A stretch of 42,893 nucleotides of DNA from positions 1 to 42,893 of the forward strand of contig JANQFR010000044.1 in the NCBI GenBank assembly GCA_028277745.1. Direction: 5' to 3'. This document shows, one piece after another, positions 29,432 through 37,988 of the stretch (position 1 is its first letter; each line of letters opens with the position of its first letter). The DNA comes from Phycisphaeraceae bacterium. Its GTDB lineage: Bacteria; Planctomycetota; Phycisphaerae; Phycisphaerales; Phycisphaeraceae. The position numbers and the translations under genes are program-made. The notes beneath the pieces are model-generated. The model saw nothing but the letters and a program-made list of their open reading frames with translations, was not told the DNA's origin and did no database searches.

Positions 29432-31846
29432 TCACGGCTCGCGCCGCGGCCGCCAGACCTGGAACGGGTGGGTCTCGATCGACCACCGCCCGCCGACCTG
29501 CGTCTCAAGGTTGTCGAGGATCGCCGCGAGCCGGCGCTCGAAGTCCGCGTCGTCGGGGCTCATGTCGCGCACGTCTTCCAGAAACAGCAGACGATTGTAG
29601 ACGTCGAAGTCATAGTCCAGCGAGCCGTCTGCGTTGGCCAAGATGATCGGCGTCCGGATCATCGGCCCCCATTCCGAATAAGACCAGCGGTTGGTCCAGA
29701 CGCCCGGGTGGCCGCCGTCGAGGTAGTCCTGCACGTCCTGTTCGCTGAGCGGATCGGTGGTGATGAAGACGGTCTGGAACCGCTTGTTCTCGGGGGCGTC
29801 GCGGTAGATGGGTGCGGCGCGGAGCTCGCCGCGGACGACGATGCACCGCAGCGGCTCCATCGCGGGGGTGAAGCGGAACTCCAGGCCGGTCTGCTCCCGG
29901 ATCACTTCAGCCAGGGCGTCGAGCTTTTCCGAGGTGGTCAGCCCTTCGCGGACGACCCAATCGCCGACGCCGGGCTCCCAGCCGATCGCGTCCAGGCCCG
30001 CCACGTGATGCCAGGGGATGCGCAGGCCCGAATCGAGCACCGAGCGGAGTGTCGCCGTTGGGTACCGCATGTAGGAAGACGCAAGCTCCCGGCCATCCCA
30101 CCAGAGCCCCAGGCTCTGGACGTTGTCCGAGCCGTTGGCGTGGGGATACTTGTCGTCGACGTACGCGGCCCGGGCGGGCGGGAACGGCTGGGGGAAGAAC
30201 CCGGCGTCCTGGCCGTCGGCCAGCCCATAGGTCCCGGCCAGCCGCACCAACGGGGGCAGGGCCTCGGCGCCGGGGAGGACGACGCCCTCGATCACGCCGG
30301 TCTCGAACGGCACGGCGCGGAGTTCGAGTTGGTCGATCGAGGCGCCGCCGAACTCCGCCGGGGTGAAGCGGGCCCGCAGCACCTCATGTTGATCTTCGTT
30401 TGGCGTGGAATAGGTCACCGCCTCGATGCGGCGGCCATCGGACAGGCGGGCGAAGACGCGATAGTTCGGCCTGTCCCCGCCGTAATGAATCAACGGCCCG
30501 TCCAGATAGAAATCCCCTTCCTCCGTGGCTGGGCGGGTTGGCAGCAGGTGGTAGGGTCCGTCGGCGTCACCGGTGTCGTGGGGAGTGAAAACCGCCAGCC
30601 GCTCCCCTTCGCCGACCGCAGCAGAGTAGGTGACCGTGACGCTGGGCTGAGGCGTATCGAACTGGATCAGTTGGCCATAGACGTAACGGTCGCCTCTCGA
30701 CCGATTCGCCCCGGGTAACTCAGCGACAAACAGGTCGTTCTCGGCCCCGACTCTCGGGCCGTCGGGCCGGGGCGTGAATTGGGTGCGGTAGACGCGCGGC
30801 GCCACGGAGCGGGTGAAGATAATGGCGTTCTGGGCCTTAGGTTCGGCGGCAGGTGGGGGACGGTCGCCGTAGGGGGTGATGCTTTCGAAAGGCGGCGTGT
30901 CGAACGGCCGGCCGTTGGGCCGATAGACCGGGTCGCCGGGGCGATAGGGATAAGCGGCGACGCCGACGATCTGAAAGACAACGTCGTTGGGCAGGCGGAT
31001 CTGGTAATCCGTTCCAAAATTGACCGGCGCGGCGGCCAGAGCCGGCACGGCGGGAGGCGCAGGTTTCTGGACAAGCACGACGGCCGTGACCGCCGCGGCG
31101 CCCAGGACGACCGCGGCCGCCCCGATCAGCCCCAGCTTCGCCCCCAGGCTCACGCCGACGGCCGCGCCGCCGGCGGCCACGGCGGCCGGCGCCGCGGTCC
31201 CGGCCAGGCCGACCTTGACCAGTTCGGCGCTCAGGGCCGCGGGCACGGCGGACGCCTGGGCCAGGAAGGCCGGCAGCCCGGCGGCCAGCGCCGCGGCCGG
31301 CGCGGCCACACCGTGCTTCCGCAGGGCCCTGCGCAACGCCTCAATCGCCTTGCCGATCCGGCGGTTCATCGCCGCCGCGCTGACGCCCGACCGCTCGGCC
31401 AGCTCCCGTTGAGACCGGCCCTCAAAAAAGTGCCCCACGATCGCCGCGCGCAAGGGCTCGTCCAGTTCGGCGACGGCCTGGTCGATGTGCTCGCTGACGT
31501 CCGACCAAGGCGCGTCGCCCGCCCCGGCCGCGGCGGCGCGGCGACGGGCGTCCATGGCCGCCGCCGCGTGTTCGTGTCGGCGGCTCGCCGCGTCCCGCCG
31601 GATCAGGTCGATCGAAACGTTCACCGCGCAGCGGTGCAGCCATGCCGCCACGTCTCCCCGGATCGTCCCGGCGTGACGGGCCAGCTTGATGAAGGTCTGC
31701 TGGACCGCGTCCTCCACATCCTCGGCCCGCCCCAGCCTCCGCTGACACGCGGCGTACACCAACCCCTGGTGAACGTGAACCAGATGACGAAACGCCTCGG
31801 CGTCGGCGAGGTCGGCGTACCGTTGCAGGGCGGTCTGGTCGGTCAT
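29432..31846 (-). CDS. ECF sigma factor with transmembrane segment and long C-terminal extension
   Basis: An 804-residue protein. Residues 1-180 are an ECF sigma-70: region 2 (LVYAACQRRLGRAEDVEDAV, QQTFIKLARHAG, AAWLHRCAVNVSIDLIRRDA) and region 4 (RSQRELAERSGVSAAAMNRR). A Pro/Ala-rich linker leads to a transmembrane helix (about 233-257). The remaining roughly 545 residues would be extracytoplasmic. They contain beta-rich stretches and a segment, TTSEKLDALAEVIREQTGLE, that recalls secretin/TonB short N-terminal domains. ECF sigmas with long C-terminal extensions are known from Planctomycetota; this particular extension is not one I recognise. GGAG lies before ATG 31846. It is the last gene of a minus-strand block with two membrane proteins and a second sigma fusion. 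Confidence 0.85.
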   Translation of the reverse strand: MTDQTALQRYADLADAEAFRHLVHVHQGLVYAACQRRLGRAEDVEDAVQQTFIKLARHAGTIRGDVAAWLHRCAVNVSIDLIRRDAASRRHEHAAAAMDARRRAAAAGAGDAPWSDVSEHIDQAVAELDEPLRAAIVGHFFEGRSQRELAERSGVSAAAMNRRIGKAIEALRRALRKHGVAAPAAALAAGLPAFLAQASAVPAALSAELVKVGLAGTAAPAAVAAGGAAVGVSLGAKLGLIGAAAVVLGAAAVTAVVLVQKPAPPAVPALAAAPVNFGTDYQIRLPNDVVFQIVGVAAYPYRPGDPVYRPNGRPFDTPPFESITPYGDRPPPAAEPKAQNAIIFTRSVAPRVYRTQFTPRPDGPRVGAENDLFVAELPGANRSRGDRYVYGQLIQFDTPQPSVTVTYSAAVGEGERLAVFTPHDTGDADGPYHLLPTRPATEEGDFYLDGPLIHYGGDRPNYRVFARLSDGRRIEAVTYSTPNEDQHEVLRARFTPAEFGGASIDQLELRAVPFETGVIEGVVLPGAEALPPLVRLAGTYGLADGQDAGFFPQPFPPARAAYVDDKYPHANGSDNVQSLGLWWDGRELASSYMRYPTATLRSVLDSGLRIPWHHVAGLDAIGWEPGVGDWVVREGLTTSEKLDALAEVIREQTGLEFRFTPAMEPLRCIVVRGELRAAPIYRDAPENKRFQTVFITTDPLSEQDVQDYLDGGHPGVWTNRWSYSEWGPMIRTPIILANADGSLDYDFDVYNRLLFLEDVRDMSPDDADFERRLAAILDNLETQVGGRWSIETHPFQVWRPRREP

Positions 31847-31938
31847 GGCGGCGTCTCCATCGTAACCCCGGCATGTTCAAGACGGCCGCCGGCCCGACGC
31901 GCTAACCGGTCATTGCGATCGCGGCCCGGCGATCCTCC

Positions 31939-32604
31939 CTAAGGCGAAATGAGCCGGGCCGCCGCCCGGAAGACCTCGACATAGGCGTTTCCCCAGGCCC
32001 CTTCCCGGAAAAAACGAGTCGCCATCTCGGGGCTGCCGATGAACGGACGCAACACCCACCCCATCTGCACGCCGACGAACGCGTAGATCACCAACCAGAC
32101 CCGAAGCGCCAGGCGGTGCCGGGGGTTGGCGGCGATCAGCGGCCGATAGAACCGCTTGAGCACGAGTTGAGCGGTGACGCTCGCCATCCCGAACATCGCG
32201 AGATTGAACAGCTTGGCGGCCTGGTAGTCGCCGACCGAGGCGTACCAGAACGCGGTGAGCGGCGCAAAGGACGCGAGGATGATCGTCAGCCCCGCCTGCG
32301 TCGCCGCCAGCGCCCGCAGCACCGTCGGGAAGTTACGCCGCAGCCCGAGGAGGGTGTTGAACACGAAAAAGCTGGGCAGGCTGATCAGAAACGTCGCCGC
32401 AATCAGCAGCGGGACCTTCAGCCCCGAATAGAGCATCTGCAGCCACCGCCCGCCGCCGTATCCGCCCATCACCACGCCGTAGACGAACCCACACCCCGCC
32501 ATCAAGACCAGCAACTCAACCAGCCGGCGCCGCAGCCCGCTCCCGCTCAACACCGCGGGCCGGGCGCGGAGCACCTCGTCGGCTCGCGCCAGGAATCCGG
32601 TCAT
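31939..32604 (-). CDS. polytopic membrane protein, paralogue of the preceding gene
   Basis: A 221-residue protein with about five transmembrane helices. It shares with the adjacent upstream gene the order WLQMLYSGLKVPLLIAATFL, SLPSFFVFNTLLG, KLFNLAMFGMA and GVQMGWVLRPFIGSP, ending in an FFREG.WGNAYVEVF segment. This is a tandem duplication of an uncharacterised family; similar proteins with LKxPLL...FNxL and GWxLRPFIGSP motifs occur in planctomycetes and relatives, without a function I can name. The start codon lies 3 nt after the stop of the upstream copy, so the two are co-translated. Possibly a partner or regulator of the flanking membrane-bound sigma factors (inference). Confidence 0.75.
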   Translation of the reverse strand: MTGFLARADEVLRARPAVLSGSGLRRRLVELLVLMAGCGFVYGVVMGGYGGGRWLQMLYSGLKVPLLIAATFLISLPSFFVFNTLLGLRRNFPTVLRALAATQAGLTIILASFAPLTAFWYASVGDYQAAKLFNLAMFGMASVTAQLVLKRFYRPLIAANPRHRLALRVWLVIYAFVGVQMGWVLRPFIGSPEMATRFFREGAWGNAYVEVFRAAARLISP

Positions 32605-32607
32605 GCC

Positions 32608-33414
32608 CTAGCCCCCCGCAAAAAGCCTGCCGATCGCGTCGAACACATCCACGAAGAAATTGCTCTCCCGCCCACGGAACCACGCAAACGGCAACGACGG
32701 GCTGCCGATGAACGGCCGCAGCACCCACCCCATCTGCGCCCCCACCAACGCGAACATCACCACCCAGATCTTGAACACCGCCGACGCCTTCTGCGACGTA
32801 CGGCCATCCACCAGGTCCAGCGCACCGCCACCAGTCTCCGTGACATCCTCGCCGCCGGCGTCGTCCGTTCCGTCGCCCGGATCCGCGCGGCTCCCGGCCT
32901 CATCCAGGTCCTGCACCAGCACCAGCCGATGCAGCGTCCGCAGCAGGAACGCCAGCCCCATCAACCCCGACACGGTGCAGACGATCACGTTGAGCAGCTT
33001 CATAAACGGATAGCTGGTCGTGCTGATGCCAAAGAACACGATGATCGGCCCCAACGACGCGAGCACCGCCAGGATCACCCCGAGCATCGCGATCAACAGC
33101 CGCAGGGTCGACAGCAGGGTCAGCCGGGACCCGACCAGCGCGTTGAACACGTACAACGACGGGAAGGTCACCACCAGCGTCAGAAAAAACAACAAGGGCA
33201 GCTTCACCGCGCTGCCGACCACCTGCATCCATTCCGTCCCGCCGGTGCGGATTACCGAGAACGACCCCATGCAGGCGCCGTAGATCACCGCCAGCGCGGT
33301 GACGACCACCGACAATCCGCCGATCGGCACGTCGATCCGTCCCTGATGCAACCGCGACATCCGCGTGGCGTCGCCGCGCAGGATCTCATCCAACCGCCGA
33401 AAACCATGCCTCAC
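32608..33414 (-). CDS. polytopic membrane protein with acidic loop, tandem paralogue
   Basis: A 268-residue protein with about five transmembrane helices. It carries the same motifs as the next gene: EWMQVVGSAVKLPLLFFLTL, TFPSLYVFNALVGSR, KLLNVIVCTVSG and GAQMGWVLRPFIGSPSLPFA then WFRGRESNFF. Unlike its paralogue it has an acidic insertion of about 45 residues (DLDEAGSRADPGDGTDDAGG and on) before the last helix. The start is GTG 33414, with AGGGG 7 nt upstream. A 15-bp perfect palindrome lies about 100 bp upstream. Function unknown. Confidence 0.75.
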   Translation of the reverse strand: MRHGFRRLDEILRGDATRMSRLHQGRIDVPIGGLSVVVTALAVIYGACMGSFSVIRTGGTEWMQVVGSAVKLPLLFFLTLVVTFPSLYVFNALVGSRLTLLSTLRLLIAMLGVILAVLASLGPIIVFFGISTTSYPFMKLLNVIVCTVSGLMGLAFLLRTLHRLVLVQDLDEAGSRADPGDGTDDAGGEDVTETGGGALDLVDGRTSQKASAVFKIWVVMFALVGAQMGWVLRPFIGSPSLPFAWFRGRESNFFVDVFDAIGRLFAGG

Positions 33415-33517
33415 GTGAAGACCCCTTGAGAAAGAAAGGCCAAGCCGCGCCCCGTCGGCCTGGAATCGACATCCCGGAAAACCCGACGTGACGTGACGTC
33501 TTGATTAACAAGCACTA

Positions 33518-33532
33518 CGACGGAAACCGTCG
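33518..33532. promoter_or_regulatory. 15-bp palindrome, candidate operator
   Basis: CGACGG-AAA-CCGTCG lies in the 180-bp gap between the second sigma fusion and the membrane protein pair, beside a threefold GACGT tandem (33485-33500). Function is conjecture. Confidence 0.35.
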
Positions 33533-33594
33533 AGGGGTTCAACGCGTCTGTATGAATTTTGGAGGCGGCCGCGCCCCGACGCGGCTGAGCGTGA

Positions 33595-35697
33595 TCATCG
33601 GCCGGCGTCCCGGACGCGTTGGAGGAACGCCTGCAACGCCGGGTCATCGGCGGTCAGGACCTCGGCGTGGCCGTCGGCGAAGACGACAACCGACGGGCGG
33701 CCGTCGTCGCGCCGCTCGGCCAGGAGGATGGTTTTGGCAGGTTCGGCCAACTCCCGGAAATCGCCCGCCGGCGGCACGTACACGAACCGGCCCCGCAATG
33801 CCTTGAGCTGCTGCAGGCCTCCGAACGCCTCGGCCGTATCGTCCAACGACTTGGGCCAATCTTTATGATCGTTGACATACACGATCACCCCCAACGCGAG
33901 CTGCCGGGCGTCGGACATGCGACGGACACGGTCGGCGTCTTCCTGAGCGACGATCCAGAGCGGCGTGAATCTGTCCCAGTCGATCGCGGCCGGGTCGAGG
34001 GCGCCGATCAGGCAGGAGCCGGCGGTCTGCCAGACGATTTCATCGAACACCCCGAGCATGAAGCGGGCCGGGAAATCCGCGCCGCGCCCGTTGAGGAACC
34101 CGTCCCGATCGGGCAGGCCCTCGACGGCCTCGGCCATCCGCCGACGCGCGTCGGCGGCCGCCTGCTCATCTTTCCAGCCGAGTTGCGTCTTGAGCACGGA
34201 CGGCGCATCACCCCCGGAACAGACGATGGCCCAACGGGCTTCATACAGGATCGTCGCGAGGTCCATCGCCGCGGCTTCCACCGGGGCGTGGAGTACGGGC
34301 GGTTCCTCGTGATCGCCGGCGAAACGCTCGAGCATGCCGCGTCTGTAGCCGGGCGTGGGCGCAAAGATCAGCCAGGCGGCGTCGCGCTCGATGTGGCGGG
34401 CGGCATCGGCCAACTCGGGCCGGACGCGCGGTCGCTTGGGGATAGCCGTTTCCAGCGGATTCCATTCGTCGGGGCCGACCAGCCCGACAAACCGCCCGTC
34501 ATGAATGAGCCAGCGGTCGTCCTCGATCCCCAGGAACCGAGCCAGGGCCGCGGCGTCGACGTCGGGGGCGAGCGGCGCGAAGACGACGGGCACGATGTCG
34601 TCATCGTCCGGCCGCTCGGCGTTCTCGCGCATCACCACGCCAAGGCGGTTCACGCCGAGGTCGAGCGCCGCCTCTTGCCACCGCTGAACGCCGTGGATGG
34701 CGCCCTGCATCTGCTTCGCCATGGCCGCGGGGACGCCGGACTGTTGGAGGGTGTCGATCAACCAGCGCAGCGACGCGGCCGGGTCCGCGCGCGTCAGGTC
34801 CACCGACGCGACCGCCACCGCCCGCTCGTCGAGCAAAGGCGTGGCGTCCCGGAGCAACGGCAGTTCATCACCGGGCGGCCGCGACGCGCCATCCGGGTCG
34901 GGCGCCGCCTGCGTCACGACGCCGGCGTTGACCGCGGGCCCGGTCGGGGCGCCGGGCCGGGTCGCCACGATCACGCCCCCCGCCACCGCCGCCGCGAGGG
35001 CGACGCCCGCCGCCAGCTTCACGCCCAACCCTACGCCCACCCCCCCGGCGCCCCCGGCAGCGCCGACGCCGGCCAGCCCCACTTTGGTCAGCTCCGCGGT
35101 GAGCGCCGCGGGCGCCTGAGCCTGCGCGGGCAGCGAGGCGAGAACGGCGGCCAGCCCCGCCGCCGGCGCGACGACGCCGCGCTGCGCCAGCGTGTTGCGC
35201 AGGCGATCGACCGCCTTGGCCAGCCGACGGCTGACGGTCGCCTGGCTTAAGCCGACCTGCTCCGCCACGTCACGCTGCGCCTGCCCGGCCAGGTACACGC
35301 CGACCACCAGCGCCCGGTCGGTTTCGTCCAGCTCAAGGATCGCCTCATCGATGCGGCGGCTGATCTCGGGCCAGTCGACGTCGGGCGCATCGGTGAGGGG
35401 CGCAACCTCGGCGTAGGCCCGCTCGTGACGCTTCCGGGTCGTGTCCCGGCGGATCATGTCGATGGCGACGTTCGTCGCACAGCGGTGCAGCCACGCCCCG
35501 ACGTCGGACTGGATGCTCCGGGCGTGCCGGGCCAGCCGAAGAAAAGTCTGCTGGGTGGCGTCCTCGACGTCCTCGGCCCGGCCCAGATGCCGCCACGCGG
35601 CGGCGTAGACCAGGTGCTGGTAGCTGCGCACCAGCCGGCTGAAGGCGTCCGGGTCGCGGCGGGCGGCGTAGCGTTGCAGGGCTTCCTGGTCGGTCAT
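33595..35697 (-). CDS. ECF sigma factor with transmembrane segment and C-terminal DGH-motif domain
   Basis: A 700-residue protein starting MTDQEALQRYAARRDPDAFS, closely resembling the start of the other sigma fusion. Region 2 (LVYAAAWRHLGRAEDVEDAT, QQTFLRLARHAR, WLHRCATNVAIDMIRRD) and region 4 (QRDVAEQVGLSQATVSRRLA) are clear. A Gly/Ala-rich linker and a transmembrane helix (about 235-255) follow. The outer part of about 440 residues ends with AKTILLAERRDDGRPSVVVF then ADGHAEVL, similar to the H-x9-DG motif at the end of planctomycetal pseudopilins. Start ATG 35697 has an excellent AAGGAG 7 nt upstream; the slightly longer frame is rejected. It is divergent from ffh. The fusion suggests a one-protein transmembrane sensor and sigma factor. 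Confidence 0.87.
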   Translation of the reverse strand: MTDQEALQRYAARRDPDAFSRLVRSYQHLVYAAAWRHLGRAEDVEDATQQTFLRLARHARSIQSDVGAWLHRCATNVAIDMIRRDTTRKRHERAYAEVAPLTDAPDVDWPEISRRIDEAILELDETDRALVVGVYLAGQAQRDVAEQVGLSQATVSRRLAKAVDRLRNTLAQRGVVAPAAGLAAVLASLPAQAQAPAALTAELTKVGLAGVGAAGGAGGVGVGLGVKLAAGVALAAAVAGGVIVATRPGAPTGPAVNAGVVTQAAPDPDGASRPPGDELPLLRDATPLLDERAVAVASVDLTRADPAASLRWLIDTLQQSGVPAAMAKQMQGAIHGVQRWQEAALDLGVNRLGVVMRENAERPDDDDIVPVVFAPLAPDVDAAALARFLGIEDDRWLIHDGRFVGLVGPDEWNPLETAIPKRPRVRPELADAARHIERDAAWLIFAPTPGYRRGMLERFAGDHEEPPVLHAPVEAAAMDLATILYEARWAIVCSGGDAPSVLKTQLGWKDEQAAADARRRMAEAVEGLPDRDGFLNGRGADFPARFMLGVFDEIVWQTAGSCLIGALDPAAIDWDRFTPLWIVAQEDADRVRRMSDARQLALGVIVYVNDHKDWPKSLDDTAEAFGGLQQLKALRGRFVYVPPAGDFRELAEPAKTILLAERRDDGRPSVVVFADGHAEVLTADDPALQAFLQRVRDAGR

Positions 35698-35805
35698 CGG
35701 CGGGCTCCTTTTCCTCAAGATAGACGCACGCCGGGCGGGGCTGATTCACGCTATGATGCCATGGCTCCGGTCAGAGCCTGGTCCGTCGGTGTGAGGACCT
35801 TCCCC

Positions 35806-37320
35806 ATGTTCGGCAATCTCAGCGAAAAATTCGAGGGCGCGCTGCGCTCGCTCTCGGGCCGCGGCAAGATCAGCGAGTCCAACGTCCAGGAAGCAATGGA
35901 GCAGGTGCGCGAGGCCCTGCTCGAGGCGGACGTGCATTACGAGGTGGCCGAGGCGTTCTGCGAGAACGTGCTGCAGAACGCGATCGGCGCCGAGGTGCTC
36001 AGCTCGGTCAAGCCGGGCGAGCAGATGATCAAGATCGTGTACGACGAGCTGGTCGCGCTGCTCAGCGGCCGGCCGGCGTCGGACGAGGACGAGCTGGCGC
36101 CCGACGAGCCGCCGATCCTTTACGTCGAGCCGGGGCCGACGGTCATCATGATGTCGGGCCTCCAGGGCTCGGGCAAGACCACGACCTGCGGCAAGCTCGC
36201 GGCGTACCTCAAGAAACGGGGCAAGAACGTGATGCTCTGCGCCGCGGACCTGCAACGGCCCGCGGCGGTGACCCAGCTGCAGGTGCTGGCCGGCCAGGTG
36301 CAGGAGGAGGTGGACGGGGACGGGTCGGTCGCCTTCTACGGCGAGCCGGACAAGGTCCGCGAGTACGGCAAGGCGGTGGGCGCCGCGGTCGACGTTTGCC
36401 GCAACGCCCTCAAGGCCGCCCGCAACAGCGGCATGGACGTGCTGATCCTCGACACCGCGGGTCGGCTGCATATCAACGACGAGCTGATGGGCGAGCTGCG
36501 CAAGGTCAACGCCGCCGTCCAGCCCCACCAGGTGTACCTCGTCATCGACGCGATGACCGGCCAGGACGCGGTTAACTCCGCCAAGGCGTTCAACGACCAG
36601 CTCGAGCTCGACGGGCTCATCCTCACCAAGTTCGACTCCGACACCCGCGGCGGCGCAGCCCTGACGTGCAAGAAAATCGTCGGCGAGCCCATCAAGTTCA
36701 TCGGCGTCGGCGAGAAGCTCGACGCCCTCGAGGAGTTCCACCCCCGCCGGATCGCGTCGCGCATCCTCGGCATGGGCGACGTCGTCTCGCTCGTCGAGCG
36801 GGCCCAGGAGCAGGTCAGCGAAGAAGAGGCCCTCGCCCTGCAGGAGAAGATGGCGGCGGGCAAGATGACGATGGACGACTTCCTCGGCCAGCTCAAGAAG
36901 ATCCGCAAGATGGGGTCGATGAAGCAGCTCCTGGGCCTGCTGCCGGGCATCGGCAGCCAGCTCAAAGACCTGCCGATCGAGGACAAGCAGATCGACCAGA
37001 CCGAGGCGATCATCCAGTCGATGACGGCCGATGAGCGTCAGGACGTCGACCTGCTCAACAACTCCCGCCGCCGACGCGTCGCCCGCGGCTCGGGCACGGA
37101 CCAGAAAGACGTGAGCCAGCTCGTCAAGGGCTTCGAGATGGTCAGCGTGTTGAGCAAGCAGATGTCGGGGATGGGCATGATGAGCCGGATGAAGGCGATG
37201 GCGGGCCTGGGCTCGATGGACATGTCCGCCCTCTCGTCGCGCGGCGGGATGCCGAAGATGAAGGGTTCGACCAAGGCGAGCAAGCCGAAGTTCAAGCAAC
37301 GCAAGCGCAAGCGGCGGTAA
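35806..37320 (+). CDS. ffh: signal recognition particle protein Ffh
   Basis: A 504-residue GTPase that, with 4.5S RNA, delivers nascent membrane proteins to FtsY. The N domain starts MFGNLSEKFEGALRSLSGRG. The G domain has the P-loop GLQGSGKTTT (118-127), LDTAGRLHINDELM, and TKFDSDTRGGAALT; the usual TKLDGD is TKFDSD here. The C-terminal M domain is methionine-rich (MSGMGMMSRMKAMAGLGSMD) and ends with a basic tail (KPKFKQRKRKRR) that would contact SRP RNA. The start ATG 35806 has GAGGA upstream; an in-frame ATG at 35761 is possible but lies only 3 nt after a TATGAT -10-like box. No SRP RNA gene was seen in the window. Confidence 0.95.
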   Translation: MFGNLSEKFEGALRSLSGRGKISESNVQEAMEQVREALLEADVHYEVAEAFCENVLQNAIGAEVLSSVKPGEQMIKIVYDELVALLSGRPASDEDELAPDEPPILYVEPGPTVIMMSGLQGSGKTTTCGKLAAYLKKRGKNVMLCAADLQRPAAVTQLQVLAGQVQEEVDGDGSVAFYGEPDKVREYGKAVGAAVDVCRNALKAARNSGMDVLILDTAGRLHINDELMGELRKVNAAVQPHQVYLVIDAMTGQDAVNSAKAFNDQLELDGLILTKFDSDTRGGAALTCKKIVGEPIKFIGVGEKLDALEEFHPRRIASRILGMGDVVSLVERAQEQVSEEEALALQEKMAAGKMTMDDFLGQLKKIRKMGSMKQLLGLLPGIGSQLKDLPIEDKQIDQTEAIIQSMTADERQDVDLLNNSRRRRVARGSGTDQKDVSQLVKGFEMVSVLSKQMSGMGMMSRMKAMAGLGSMDMSALSSRGGMPKMKGSTKASKPKFKQRKRKRR

Positions 37321-37332
37321 CGGAGCCCGACG

Positions 37333-37902
37333 ATGGTTAACCTTCCGGGCGACATGGTGTGCGGCCTCTGCGGACGCGAAGTCCAGGCTCACGACAGCTG
37401 GACCTGCCCGTTCTGCGAGTCCGACCTGCGCGAGACGGGGATTCAGGCGCAAGACCAACTCCACGGCGGGTTCTATCGTTTGATACAAAAACTCCGCGCC
37501 GTGGGCTTGAGAGGCGTGGACACGCCGTCTTGCGGCAAGTGTGGATTGGGCATCCACCCCGATCAAGGTTTTATCTGCCCGGATTGCGGGCACGATCTGC
37601 GGGCCGTCGGGGTCATCTCGCCTATCAAGGTGCGCTGGGCCGCATGGCGAAAAGCCCGGGAGCGGTGGAAGGGACAAGACAAGTCGCGGTTTTTGCGGGC
37701 CCCATACGACATGGACCTGTTTATCCTGCAATCTCTGGTGGTCCTCTCCATTATCACCCTCTATTCATTCGGCAAGTCCTGGCTCGCCTCACTCGGATTT
37801 CCGATGGACGGCTTCCTCATGCAGTCGGTCTACCTGGCCGGCGCGGTGGGGCTGACGGTTTTTCTGATTTGGATTGTGGGCACTTATCTGAGGCGATGGT
37901 GA
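37333..37902 (+). CDS. double zinc-ribbon membrane protein
   Basis: A 189-residue protein with two zinc-ribbon units: CGLCGREVQAHDSWTCPFC (CxxC ... CxxC) and CGKCGLGIHPDQGFICPDCG. They are followed by a basic helical linker and two C-terminal transmembrane helices (about 130-150 and 160-182). The ribbons would face the cytoplasm. It starts 12 bp after ffh and is probably in the same transcript. No known function; zinc-ribbon plus membrane-anchor proteins are common as adaptors in planctomycetes. The base composition is somewhat less GC-rich than ffh, in line with a fast-evolving gene. Confidence 0.7.
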   Translation: MVNLPGDMVCGLCGREVQAHDSWTCPFCESDLRETGIQAQDQLHGGFYRLIQKLRAVGLRGVDTPSCGKCGLGIHPDQGFICPDCGHDLRAVGVISPIKVRWAAWRKARERWKGQDKSRFLRAPYDMDLFILQSLVVLSIITLYSFGKSWLASLGFPMDGFLMQSVYLAGAVGLTVFLIWIVGTYLRRW

Positions 37903-37988
37903 AACCGCCGATCACTCACCCAAACCACATAGAAGCAAATGACTAAAATGCGTCCGGAACTCATGGAGGGCATGGGAAAGCAACCGTC

